Source: Crossaster papposus
Lineage: Eukaryota > Echinodermata > Asteroidea > Velatida > Solasteridae
DNA length: 64,000 bases
Reading direction: 5' to 3'
Assembly (NCBI GenBank): GCA_037893245.1
Contig: JBAIAA010001147.1
Coordinates: forward strand, 1-64,000
How positions within the stretch are numbered: position 1 is the stretch's first letter; each line of letters begins with the position of its first letter. Positions 12,564 to 25,100 of this stretch are shown here, piece after piece. The notes beneath the pieces are model-generated. The model saw nothing but the letters and a program-made list of their open reading frames with translations, was not told the origin of the DNA and ran no database searches. A program made the position numbers and the translations under genes.

Positions 12564-12697
12564 GAGTCTCGGCTCCATGATATGCATTATTATCCGCTCA
12601 GGTACTGAAAACTAGGAATAGAACCTAGCTCAACTTTCAGAAAGTCAAACTTGCTCTAAATTGCCGCCATTTTGCTCACTTTGCTCATTAGCACCAC

Positions 12698-12703
12698 TTT
12701 AAT
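12698..12703 (-). promoter_or_regulatory. Candidate poly(A) signal ATTAAA of EPG5
   Basis: ATTAAA on the minus strand 83 bp after the stop codon is the first poly(A)-signal-like hexamer downstream. No AATAAA occurs before the MITE at 12202-12563. RNA evidence would be needed to confirm it. Confidence 0.35.
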
Positions 12704-12785
12704 GCATGCACTGATCCAATTGAAAAAAAGTAATACATTGTAGTTCTTTCTTCTCTCGCAATTTACAATCTCAATTAAGGATGTT

Positions 12786-13146
12786 TCATTGGGTCCTGAT
12801 TAATGACAAATAGTGCTTCTCCGGAAACATGACCGTCACTAACTGGCACAGGAGGTGTGTGGCATCTTTCAGACTCTTAGCAGGGTTAAGGACAGCATCA
12901 ATCACGTAGCGAGCGTGCTCGGTCAGCCCCACGTAGTTCTTGTTGTCGACGGCCGCGTCCAGCTGCTTCAGAGCGGAGTAAGCCAAGCTTGATGGAATCG
13001 GGGCATCCGGGGACGTCGGCGACTGTGCCCGAGTGTCTCGGTTTCTGCTCAGGGCACCTGGGTCATTAGGCGCCATGCGTATCGTCCCGTTGCGCAGGAC
13101 TTGGGCCGCTACAAATGAAGCCATGCTTCTGGCAACGATGCGGAAT
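12786..13146 (-). CDS. EPG5: EPG5 terminal coding exon 22
   Basis: Encodes FRIVARSMASFVAAQVLRNG, a Pro/Ser linker, then YSALKQLDAAVDNKNYVGLT and the conserved C-terminus CQLVTVMFPEKHYLSLIRTQ followed by TGA. The acceptor is taccAG. The C-terminus matches the usual end of EPG5 (LLALLVNTLYPE.HYL in vertebrates, from family knowledge). Confidence 0.9.
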
Positions 13147-16100
13147 CTGGTAATAAAAAGAGGGAGTGACGTTGACAAAAATGACGTTGACAACCACTGG
13201 CACATTGCTCCAAACAAAAATTTGGTCAGTTTGGATGACGAGTTAGTAACTTTTCATGCTTTAAAACAAAATAGTCCTTTCAAAGTCCGACAAGCACATG
13301 GGGGACATTATGGGTGCTGTCACGCAAACACCTCTCTGCAATCTGTCTAGAGATATACCATTTCAAACTTAACCGCATTTACTCAAATTTCTAGGGTTTT
13401 CTTATTTTTAGGAAGAATTACCTCCAACATGTGTAACATAAAACATTAAAAAACCGATTTCCTCTCGAACTAAACATAATTATGTAATGAAACAAAAACG
13501 TTTTTTTTGCAGATTTAATTTATTATTAAATTTTCAAAGCTTCTCTAACCAGTTGGTCTGAAAGTGAAACCCTACTTCGTTTCCGCAATATTCAGTATAC
13601 CCTTTGTTAAATGTACCTGTAAGAAAGTTCCGACTGTCTTCCGAACCCAATGGCCCCTAGAAGCCCCGAGGAGCTACGGTCTTCACCCAAAGTCATCATG
13701 GTGGGGATAAGGTTGTTTAAGGAACGCGATATCGTCCAATGGGGTGAACCAAATTCAGTCTGATGGATGGTCATCTGTAAGGCCTTGTGCCACCACAGGA
13801 AGACTTTAGCCTCGTTGGCCGGTCTAACAAAAAGTAATTTAACACAATTAGTCCCTGCATCGCCTGCCTGTTCAATGTCCCAAACCGCCCTGCCTGTTAC
13901 ACGCTGTACTGCCTCAAACCACCCTGCCTGTTACACCCTGTACTGCCTCAAACCACCATGCCTGTTACTCCCTGTACTGCCTGAAACCACCCTGCCTGTC
14001 ACTCCCTGTACTGCCTGAAACCACCCTGCCTGTCACTCCCTGTACTGCCTCAAACCACCCTGCCTGTTACACCCGGTACTGCCTCAAACCACCCTGCCTG
14101 TCACTCCCTGTACTGCCTTAAACCACCCTGCCTGTTACACCCTGTACTGCCTCAAACCACCCTGCCTGTTACTCCCTGTACTGCCTCAAACTGCCGTGCC
14201 GGTTACTCATTGTACTGCCCAAACTACCCTGCCTTACTCCCTGTACTGCCCCAAACAGCCACGCCCGTTACTCATGTACTGCCCCAAACCTCCGTGCCTT
14301 TACAGTGCCTGTACCTTGCCTGTACCGTACCTGTACCGTGCCTGCTACCTGTACTGCCCCAAATCGCCCTATCAGTTACTCCATTCACCGCACGCCCTTA
14401 CATTCCGAAACTGCCCTGCCTGTTCCTCCCTGTACCACTCCAAACCACCCTCCCTGTCACTCCCTTTACTGTCCCAAACTGCCCTGCCTGTTACTCCCTT
14501 TACTGTCTAACCCTGCCAGTTACTCCTTGTACTGTATGCCAATCCCCCTAAACCGCCCTTTCTTTTCATCCCTGTACTGCTCCAAACCTACCCTACCTGT
14601 TACTCCCTTACTGTCCCAAACTGCCCTTCCTTTTCATCCCTGTACTGCTCCAAACCTACCCTACCTGTTACTTTCTGTACCATACCAAACCACCCTCCCT
14701 GTTACTTTTTTTCTCAACCCATACCATCCTGCCTGTTACCCCCAGAGTAGCCCAAACCCACTCTAGCACTTGATATAATAAATACACAAATTCACTGTCA
14801 CTTTTACTGTGACTGTTTCTTAAGCTTTACAAGCTAGATTGATGAGATAGTAACATATTTTCAATTTCATTAAACTGAATAGTCATCATAATACAGTTGA
14901 GGCTTTTTTACATCAACCACTAGCGATCCAAATCCATGCAAGTCCAAAACAAGTCCTTCGGTCCCAATTCACATCACAAGCTATCGAAAATGAGCTTTGA
15001 AAAGAACATTTCTTTGTTTGTTGCTTATCCTAATACTTTTAGCTGGACTACACCTACATCCATGACAACTACCCTTCAATTTACCACAGGAAAATAACAA
15101 ATGTGAATGACGAAAATTTGACCCCTTACTTGACTTTGCATTGGACACACCAGTCCATCAACTCCGTGTACAAGGTATGCTCCTCCTCCAGATTCCGACA
15201 CTGCGGCGACCTCTGACCCATGTAGGCAAAGAGGGTCAGCATGGCGCCCTGCTTGGAGCACTCTGCCAGGAACTCATCATGGGTGAGCTCTGGTATCTGG
15301 ACAACCTGCAGGATGTTGGTCCATCCACGGGAGGGGTCAGGGGACAAGTCCATGTCTTGAAGGAAAGAATATGAGAGCTTATATGAAATCATAACATCAT
15401 TGCTGCTGTCATTTGGGGCAGTACAGGAAGTTACGGACAGGATGGTTAGGGGAATTAATGGGTTATGTTCCCCGGGGCCAATTTCACGAAATTTGTCTCA
15501 TCTTGCTACTTATCTTAGACTTCAGGCGAGTCCCCGCTCTAAGATCGATCTTGGCTAAGACGTGTCCTATAAGATCGATTTCATTAAACCCATATAAGGA
15601 AAGACGTACCAAATAGTACCAATTTGATAGCTGTAAGATGTTTGTTTTCATTGCTTGACGAAAGAGTCATTGAAAAGAAACGCACACAAAAACTTTTTGT
15701 TCGCGGATGCATACATATATGTAGAACACAAACTTTTGCCCAAAATATTACTCTATGCAATAAATTTCAACCGTCGGGTAGTTCTACATAAAGATACAAT
15801 AGAGTCGACGTATAATTAAATATAGTTGCCGTATAATTGAATTTTTTTAATAATTTATTTCTTTAAAAAAACTATACCTACGTATCAGAAATATATTTCC
15901 AATATGTTTCTTCCTTGAAACTATATACATGTAAATCTAGGCCGACATTTGTCTTTAATGAGAAGATATGCAATGATTTCTATACAATGTACAAATTAAT
16001 GCACACATAAGACAACTCTCGGGCTGATCTTAAGTTAAGACGATTACAGCCGCATTGCTAAGGAAGTTAGGGACAGGTTGACGTCTTAACTTTGGTGAAA

Positions 16101-19100
16101 TCGATCTTAGGATGAGTCTTGAGTTAACCAGTTCGCGCCGGGATTATTTTAACATCACCGAGCCGACGCGCGGGATTATTTTTAACGAAACTCGATCTGA
16201 GGCGGGATCAGGCCGATAGTACCGGGAAGCACACCCATGCATTTCTGGCCTTGCTCGCTGCTGACAGACATTTCCGACCTTGCTCGTGGCGTGTTTATGC
16301 GTCATCCGTTTTGAATCTGGGGAAAACTTTGCGTTTATATACGACATCCGGCGCGAACTGGACAAGATGAGTAAAACCCTTCCTAAGATGTGTCTTAACA
16401 TTTTGTGAAATCGGCCGCTGTTTAAACATGGATAGCCACCATGTTCTCACCTGTATTGAAGTGCGCCTCTATGCAAGCCTCCACCACCAGGGCAGAGTGT
16501 TTGACTGATGCTAGGGTACGGCATGCCGCCACGATGCACGGAAGACCCAGGGCGCTGCTCGTTGATGCTTCAAACCAGGACAATATGGCTTCCAAGATGG
16601 CCTCCGAGGCACCGTGTATGGGAGAGCAGTTGTTGAGGAGGGTTAGAAGGGTTGAAAGGAGGGATACAAGCTCTTGCTGTCTGTTCGCAGTCGGACCGGC
16701 TAGATAAACAACGAAACGATGTAAAATTAGTCAAACAAATAATAGTATCTAGGTAGTATCTTCAATTACTTTTCTAATGCTCATTTCTAAACATCAGAAC
16801 TACTGTCACAATTTTGTTCAAGAATTGAAAGAAACGAAGCAAGATTTTTAGAGACACAACATGGGTGGTTAAAAATTTGAGACAGATTTGAGGAGGCTTC
16901 CAGAAATATGGTGATTTTGTGGAGAACAAATCGGTGATTACTGTGCAATCTGTGAAATGCCACCTGTAATTTTCAAACCTTTTTGAAAAACATAATTTTC
17001 AAGTGTATATTCCTCAACACTATTAACTATTTTCTTTGTAGTTTCCTGACCTATACTGACTATTGAAAGTTTTAAAATGGCTAAAACAACCAAATTCACT
17101 TCGTATAAAAGCAAAACCAAATTCAAAACTGGTACACCCAGCATACCTGCTGTAGCTAACAACTCGATATCATTGAGTAACCGCTGTATGGGCGCGGGGA
17201 ACCAGTCCTTACAGGCATCGTCCAAGCTGGAGCATTTACACAGCAACTGCACGACCAGTTTGACGTAAGCAGCACGCTTTGAGGCATCGGGTGCCGAATC
17301 TAAGGAGGATGGCGTGTTGAACCTTGCCACTCCACGCATCAAACTGAAAATGAGATGAGATCATAACAGCTACCCCCGATTTTCAAGGAGCACTACGAGT
17401 CTACAATGCGTCGAAATTACCTAAGTAACTATGTGTAAATAAGCCCGGTTCATACTTTGTACGAATGCGTATGCGTATGCGTATCGTTAACCCTAACCCT
17501 AACCCTGCCAGACTTTAATGCAAAATGAGAGCTAATACCATAGAGCTATATTAAATTACTAGAGTGCTAACTCTTCATGTGCGTGCTTGTCAGGGTTGTT
17601 GTCGAGTCCCTGCAAGTCCTTTCACAAGTCCTTTCGTGAAGCCAGTCACAAGTCCCTTCATAAAGGCAGTCACAAGTAACTGGATGAACAATGACAAAGC
17701 TGATTTGAATAGCTTGTGACTTAAATTGGAACTGAAAGACTTGTGATGGACTTGCAGGGACTTACAGGGACTTGCAGGGACTTGTGATGGACTCGACTAC
17801 ATCCCTGGTGCTTGTAAAACATAATAAACATAGATGGATTAAATGTTGAAAATGTACTCTAAATGCAACGCGCATGCAAGTAGAACAGACGCAAACAACT
17901 TACGCGCGTCATGCAAGTAAAAAAAAAGTCAAGGCAGAATCATCTGCAGCGCGCGGATACGCACGCGCATTTGCGCTCATTTGCTAATAATTCGTTTCAG
18001 TTTTGGGCGTATCGGTTTCGGAAACGCACTGTATAGAATACAAACGCAGATATGTAAATAGCCGTACAAAAGCCGTAGAAAATGTTGAGGTTTTTATAGG
18101 TTCGTGCACAAACATGGATGCGCCCAGCTCGCATCACTTTGTACACCCTGCTAACTCGTTGAGTTCTCTCCGATTCCTTTCAGAACCACACATCTCACTA
18201 AAAGAGTATTACCGTGATGTTGCCGCAAACTACTTATCTTATTCTACAATACTAATCCACATTTATGACTAAAATGGCATCACAGTTTGCAAAGTCTACT
18301 CTAGGTCTGAAAATGGCTGGCTTATGGGGGTCACATACAAATTAGCATGTTTTGATTATATCAGATGTTACGTTAGCCAGTTTTTATTGATGGAGGACAC
18401 ATCCCTGACGCCACGTTGGTGAATCGGGGTTAGTCGTGTAATCGAGGACGTCCTTGATTGGAATTCGTGTACAAAACAAATCAGAGTCGTTCGAAAAAAA
18501 AGTACAAACAAAGAAAATCGTCAAAAGAAATTAAGACCTTTTTGTTTTAAAGCCATGGTGCAATGTGCTTTATAACATAAATTTGACATGGTCTTTATGA
18601 TGAGGTGCTACATTTGTATTTTGGCTGTGACTTTGGTGGTTTTGACTAAAGCTTGGCTGTTTGTGGCTATGGGCTCCGTACACAAGTACCCCCTCGATGG
18701 CAGGAAAGAGAGAGTTTGGGAGTCGCTAACGACGCTATTTTGCCTGACCGCAAGTGGTTTTGGTAAGGTGACTGATTCCGGCCTCTATCAGTCAGAAGCA
18801 AATACGTTATTAACAAGTTTGCACCAGAAGACTTATACACACGCACAGTTTTCCCCAGATTCAAAAAGGATGACACATAAACACGTCACGAGCAAGGCCG
18901 GAAATGTCTGTCAGCAGCGAGCAAGGCCGGAAATGCGTGGGTGTGCTTCCCAGTACCATCGGCCTGAACCCCAATCGGAACGCCTTATAGCTCAGTGATG
19001 TTAAAATAATCTTGGCGCGAACTGGTTAAGAGAGTCCGCAAGGAAATATTTGCTCAATCTCCCTGGTATCTGTGCATCACATGAATGAGGAATGGTGTGT

Positions 19101-22100
19101 GTGAAACCAGGTAAATTGTATGTGATCCTCCCATATGAGGGTGTTGCTGGATGAAAATACACATAAAAGCGCTGTCTTTTGTTGGTGCACAGAGCCCGTA
19201 ACTTTGGCAAAATGGGCTTTAGCTTAGACATTCTGGGCTAGAGCTGTGATATTTTGGGCAATAGCTTACATGTAGGTGCAGAGCTATGAAATTGGGCCCT
19301 ATATTTACCGGTAGTGGTTTTAACCAGTTCGCGCCGGATGACGTATATAAACGCAAATATTTCCCAAAATTCAAAACGGATGACGCATAAACACGCCAAG
19401 TTCAAGTTCGGAAATGTATGTCAGCAGCGCGCAAGGCCGGAAATGCGTGGGTGTGCTTCCCGGCACTATCAGCCTGAACATGCTTCGGATCGAGTTTCGT
19501 TAAAAATAATCCCGCCCGTCGGCTCGGCGATGTTAAAATAATCCCGGCGCGAACTGGTTAAAAAAAAAAAAAGTTTTTTTTAGAAGTTATTTTTTTTCAG
19601 TGTCTTCTTTTTGAAAACCACTCTGCATTTGGGTACTCGTCAAAATCTGCCAAATAAAGAGAAACATTTTTCCTCAACTTTTATTTTTCGGCAATGGACA
19701 TGAAGTTTTTTTCGCATCACAGATTTCTCACCTTATAGAGATAGGGGAACTGTTGTCAGTAGATGAATCAGATCTACACAATGCAGCAGGGATTGGGCAA
19801 TGGAAAAGAGTTGTATCATCAGAAAGTATTGATGACGAAAGTAAAAACCAAATAAGAGGAAAACTCCAAACTGTCGAAATACATATCATCTAGTTGACCT
19901 CCCAAAATCTTGATATATATTTGATGTCTCAAAATCTTGATGAAATGTCAACTTTGTTTTCCCACATTTTTGGGACCTTTTTTATAATTAAGTGCAGAAA
20001 GGTAAGAAAAACAGTGTTCGTTTTCAACCGGCATCGGGCACTGGTTATTATTTTGGTCTGGGTTTTTTTATATATAAAATTCAATTTTTCGGAACAATTA
20101 CAGGATATCTAGTGCAATTATTTTGCTGGATGCTTACAATCATTATTTACTTTCAAATAAGATATTTCTTGAAAATTCGGTAGTAATAAATTGTTTTCGA
20201 TATCTGAAAATGGCGTATCCTCCCTTTCAAAGCAAAACAAACCCAAAACCTGAAAGCAACGAGCATTCACCAGCACACACAGTCGTGAACCACATAACAA
20301 CCAAGCATCGAACATTGTGTTTCCCTTTGTTTCTGCACTATAACCTAACCCCATTAACCTAACACTTAATATCCGAATTATCGAGAAAAAAAATAAAAAA
20401 AATAAAAAATCGTCGTTCAAGTATTCTAGGTCCTCAGTTGTAATGTCATGTTAGATAGGAAAGTGGGTAATAGTCTGGTGGGATTTCTGAAAAATGTGAA
20501 TGCTAGGGGCATTTTTGGGTAAAAGTTGGGAACCAGACTTTTTAGCATAATTCAGGTATGCTGAATCCGATAAACCCGGTTCCCAAGCGAAATTTTGAGA
20601 TTTTGACCGTCTAATTTGCATAATCAAAATGGCCGCCAATTTGCCAATATCTGACATTTTTGTTACTATTTGCTAGACTAACTTCGTAACCAGGCAGGTA
20701 AAAATGGCAAATAAAGTGTCTATACCTATGTTGTGAGGGTCAGGGAATGTGATAAATGCATTTTTTAAGTAATTAGTGATAACAATACTCTTAAATATGC
20801 AAATTAGCCGCCGCCATTACAGAAATATAATTTTTCTCAAATATCTATCCAACTAGACGAGTAAACACGTCAAATTTAGTGTCTACACCTATATATGTTT
20901 TGAGGGTAAGAGAATGTGATAAATGCATTTGAATTGTAATCAATGGTAACCCTACTCTGAAATATGCAAATTAGGTTGGCCTACATTGGCTAAACAATAC
21001 AGTTAGCTCAACGTTAGACCGCTATTGTCCCAGTCTACTGAGAAACGTTGAACCAACATTGCACCATCGAAGTTTAATGTGTTAATTAGCCAGCACAAAC
21101 ATATTGGGTCAAACGTGGCAATAAGAGCTAATCTTGAAAGCCAATCCTAACCAACATTGGTACAACGTAGGTTTTGCTCATTGGCACAACACTTGTGCTA
21201 TATTGGAAACAATGGCAATATCAGCAAAACATTGGTTACATATTGACAAGTGGCCCGTACTATACAGGGTTGTCCCCCCAAAAAACCCGGAGTGCCCTAT
21301 TGTTGGTACCGACTAACAAAACTAGTTTTATAGACGGGGAATCTTTCTACATAAAAAATGATACCAAGATCACCTGACTCGGTCCAGTAGTTTTCATTCT
21401 AGCGATTGCAAAAAAGAGCTAATTCTCGAAATAAACAACAGATTATGAAGGGATTAAAGTTACGTAACAGCAAAAGCATAATGTAAGTATAATGGTTGTG
21501 GTAGTTATTACCGTCACCACAAGTCACACCACAAATCACATAGAAGATGCATAGCTAACATTTTTTGATTGAAATACTTAAACACGAATGATCTTCCTGA
21601 GATGCTCAGATTGTAAAAAAAAACACTTCCCAGATGCAAGGCAAGCAGAGGTACGGTGCTGAAAAACCATGCAAAGTACAGGCATCGTGGAACTAGTTAA
21701 AACAGGAATAACAGGAACTCCGGGGGCGAGACCACGCACATTTCGACCAACAATGTTGGTGTTACTTTTACATCTTTCACTCGTTTGTTTCATTAGCTCC
21801 ACTTCCATCCTTACAAAATGCAGCTCAGACATGGCCTCATTCCGACAGATCCACAGCGTAACCTCAATTATTGTCATGTAGTTTCTTCAGGACAACAGGC
21901 CGGATGTCCATTCTTGTAGTAGATGAAAGCAAGTTCCCTCTGAACGTGGGAAGGTCAACACCAAGAACATTCGAGACTACGTCCAGATAGGACAACCACC
22001 ACTTTACTTCAATGCATATGTACCTATAGATGTCAGAGATGCCTTGCACGTTTGGTGTGGTCTCACCGTGGAAGGTGACCTTCTTGGACCAAGATTTCTC

Positions 22101-25100
22101 AAGGGAAACTTAATTGACTTCGTAATTTCAGAATGTGAGCGATTAGGAGTAGATATAGCCACCCACTGGTGGTTTCAGGATGATGTCCAGCTAACTGTAC
22201 AAGGCTGGTCAGTATGTTTTCTAAGGTAGAGTGGTTGGCGTATGACACCCCACTCAATTCTCACCAAGTCACCAGAGCAGACACCAATGGACTACTTCTT
22301 CTGGGGTTACGTCAAATACATCGTTTATGTTGTACCGTTTGCAAGAGATCTTAACACCCTCCAACAACGTAGAGAAGGCCTTAAGAATATTCCCAGAGGA
22401 ATGATTGTTCGAGCAATGATGAACATGTACCAGAGACCAGAAGTTTGTATTCACGAAGGAGAAGATCATGTCGAGCGACGCATTGGGAGACAGTAGATTG
22501 AAAACTTGGCCATAAAATATGATGAAACCTGAAAAATGTTGATACAGTTGCGATTATTTAGCCAAGATGTATTTATTTATTTATTAGCCCCTTTTAACAG
22601 CGGAGAAACTGGAAATGGGTGTGCCAATTAATGTTAATCTTGAAAATAAAATTGTATTTCATTGTTTATTTTAAAATTGTATGTTCGATTGATTTAGGCA
22701 GCATAATACGGTACGGTAAATAAGCGGTTGCGCTTCTGCTCACGGCCTGTCCAATTGACCACAATACATTTAAACACATTTTAAAACAAAACGTTGTGAT
22801 TATTTAGCCACTTGATATGATGTGCCATTTGATGTTAATTTAGAAAATAACATGTTATTGTTATTAAATTAAACATTTGATTGATGTTTACGCAGCATTA
22901 ATCCCTTCCAATAATACGGTTAATAAGCCTATTCATTGCCATGGCGCTTCCGTTGGCGGCATATCCAATTGACCACCGACGTGGTTCCAGAAAAAAAGTC
23001 CCTAGAATGAAAACTATACTGGACTGAACCGGATGATCTTGGTATTATTTTTCATCTAGAAAGATTCCCCATCTATTCAAACTATAATTCTTCTAGTCGA
23101 AAGGTACGAAAAATAGGTATCTCTATAGTAACATTGGGCAATGACCAGCACTATATAGTATAGTTAGTAGTCAATATGTACAGAAATAAACAAAGTGGGA
23201 ACCAGACTAAATGGAAGTAGCTGGGTAAGAACTACTCTGCTACTATGGTGTTTGATGTCCTATGCAGCTAATTTAGGTCAGTCACGTCTTAGGTGAAGCC
23301 ATTTTCTCTGGACTTGGTAAATCTTCGTATCAAAAACTGACCATATTTTAAGGCTTTTCGTTAAAAAGTCTTTGGCATTAAAAGTACAGGGATTCTTTTG
23401 TTAGTATTTGTTGATTGGACAGATGTGGTGCATAAATGGATGCATAAATGATCAAATTAATAGAGACAAATATATAACAATTCTACACAAATCTTTAAAA
23501 TTAACTTTCAAATGTACATGTATGTAAAGATTAACTTATTTAAGTATGTGTAGGTGTGGTTCATAATACTCTACCGTATGTAAAACCTGTTGTGATTGGC
23601 TGATTCTCTGACACAGTTTCTGAATTTGTCCCGTACCTATTCAACAAATATCTGCACCTATAGGCCTAAAGTCGTTGCTGGAAAAAACTGTTGGTGGGAA
23701 ATGTGCTAATTTGTACAAATTAATTGATTTTTAATTACTTTTTAGGGTTATGTACATGTATGTATACTGCAAAATAAAGCATATTTTAGATTCCTTAGCG
23801 TTGGAAATATAAGAATTGGGAAGAATCAGAAATCGAATGTTCTAAGGAATTTCACCTTTGAAAAGGTGATTTGTATACCTTAGCTCAACCATATTTTGGT
23901 CCTATCTCAAGAGTTGACCTCATCACCCACTTTCAAAACATATAGGTATACCTCATTTGTCAAATTTACCTGTCTAGTTGCAGAGATATTGGACAAACAT
24001 CTTTTTTCTGTAATGGCGGCGGCACATTTGCATATTTAAGAGTAGGGTTACCACTGATTACCTTTAAAATGCATTTATCACATTCTCTGACCCTCAAAAC
24101 ATAGGTATAGACACTTCATTTGCCGCGTTTACTTGTCCAGTTACAGAGATATTTGAGAAAAACGATTTGTCTCTAATGGCGGCGGCTAATTTGCATATTT
24201 AGGAGTAGGGTTACCACTGATTACTTTAAAAATGCATTTATCACAATCTCTGACCTTCAAAACATAGGTATAAACACTTCATTTTCTATTTTCACCTGCC
24301 TGGTTACAGAGTTGTTGCAGAAAATGGTGTCTAAACTGGCAATTTTGCGGTTATGCAAATTATGCAAATTAGACAGTTAAAAACTCAAAATTTCGCTTGG
24401 GAACCGGGTTTATCGGATTCAGCATACCTGAATTATTATAAAAAGTCTGGTTCCCAACTTTTACCCCAAAATGCCCCTTGATCCTTATACAAGGCCTTTT
24501 TTCAGAAATCCCACTAGACTATAAGGAATCATCACTCAAGCATCTATTCAGATGCAATTTATTGTTACTTTGCATACAAATTTAACTACTTTATCCTAAT
24601 TTAAAGCTTGCAAGTTAATACTTCACGTGGCCAAAACTAAAGCCACGATTGCAGATAGACATACCTAACAGTCGTGTCTCCTTTTCTCTTCTTCTGATTC
24701 AAGACGTGCCTTGGGTCGCAGCGGTCAATGTTCCACGCCACTGCGCAGTTATAGGAAGTCTCGTCCAGCAGTTGCCATGAAAACTCCTTGGCCTGGGCTA
24801 TGAGATGGTGCATTGAGGCACCCTAAAAAAAAATATTAAAAAAATCACAATGTCTTAATATGTTGTTTATGCAAACCTACTAAGTGTCATGTATCCTACA
24901 AACAGGGTATATAAATTAATTATAAATAAATAAAACAATTAAAAAAATTCGGATTGTCCGGACAGCGATCACGAAAACCCAAAGAACAACTGCCTGATGT
25001 CAGTTGAAAACGAACGCTTTTTCTCGGCATCCATGATTGTAAAACTCCGGACAGGTCAGTTAAACGATAAAATACAACTCCCCAAATCCACCTATTCCTC

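Larger units (their letters stand above)
20470..24522. mobile_element. 4.05-kb element with 0.5-0.6-kb terminal inverted repeats
   Basis: The left end atagTCTGGTGGGATTTCTG and the right end CAGAAATCCCACTAGACTAT are inverted copies. Similarity continues inward for over 500 bp on both sides: GTAAAAGTTGGGAACCAGAC, TATGCTGAATCCGATAAACC, GTAACCAGGCAGGT, TATGCAAATTAGCCGCCGCC. Subterminal direct repeats of about 180-190 bp occur about twice on the left and three times on the right. No intact transposase is visible; the middle is partly filled by a nested mariner-type element. It lies in the EPG5 intron between exons 18 and 19, ending 143 bp before exon 18. Confidence 0.75.

Noticed and set aside
13767..14766. 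Plus-strand ORFs rich in LPVTPCTA
   Set aside because: Produced by the 34-bp minisatellite.
16144..16401. Peptide HATSKVGNVCQQRARPEM as a gene
   Set aside because: The same frame occurs in other TTAA MITE copies; it is repeat sequence. Kept only as a question about frame retention.
17487..17508. CCCTAACCCTAACCC as a telomere or chromosome end
   Set aside because: Only three units, embedded in intron sequence; likewise at 32760, 38230 and 53660.
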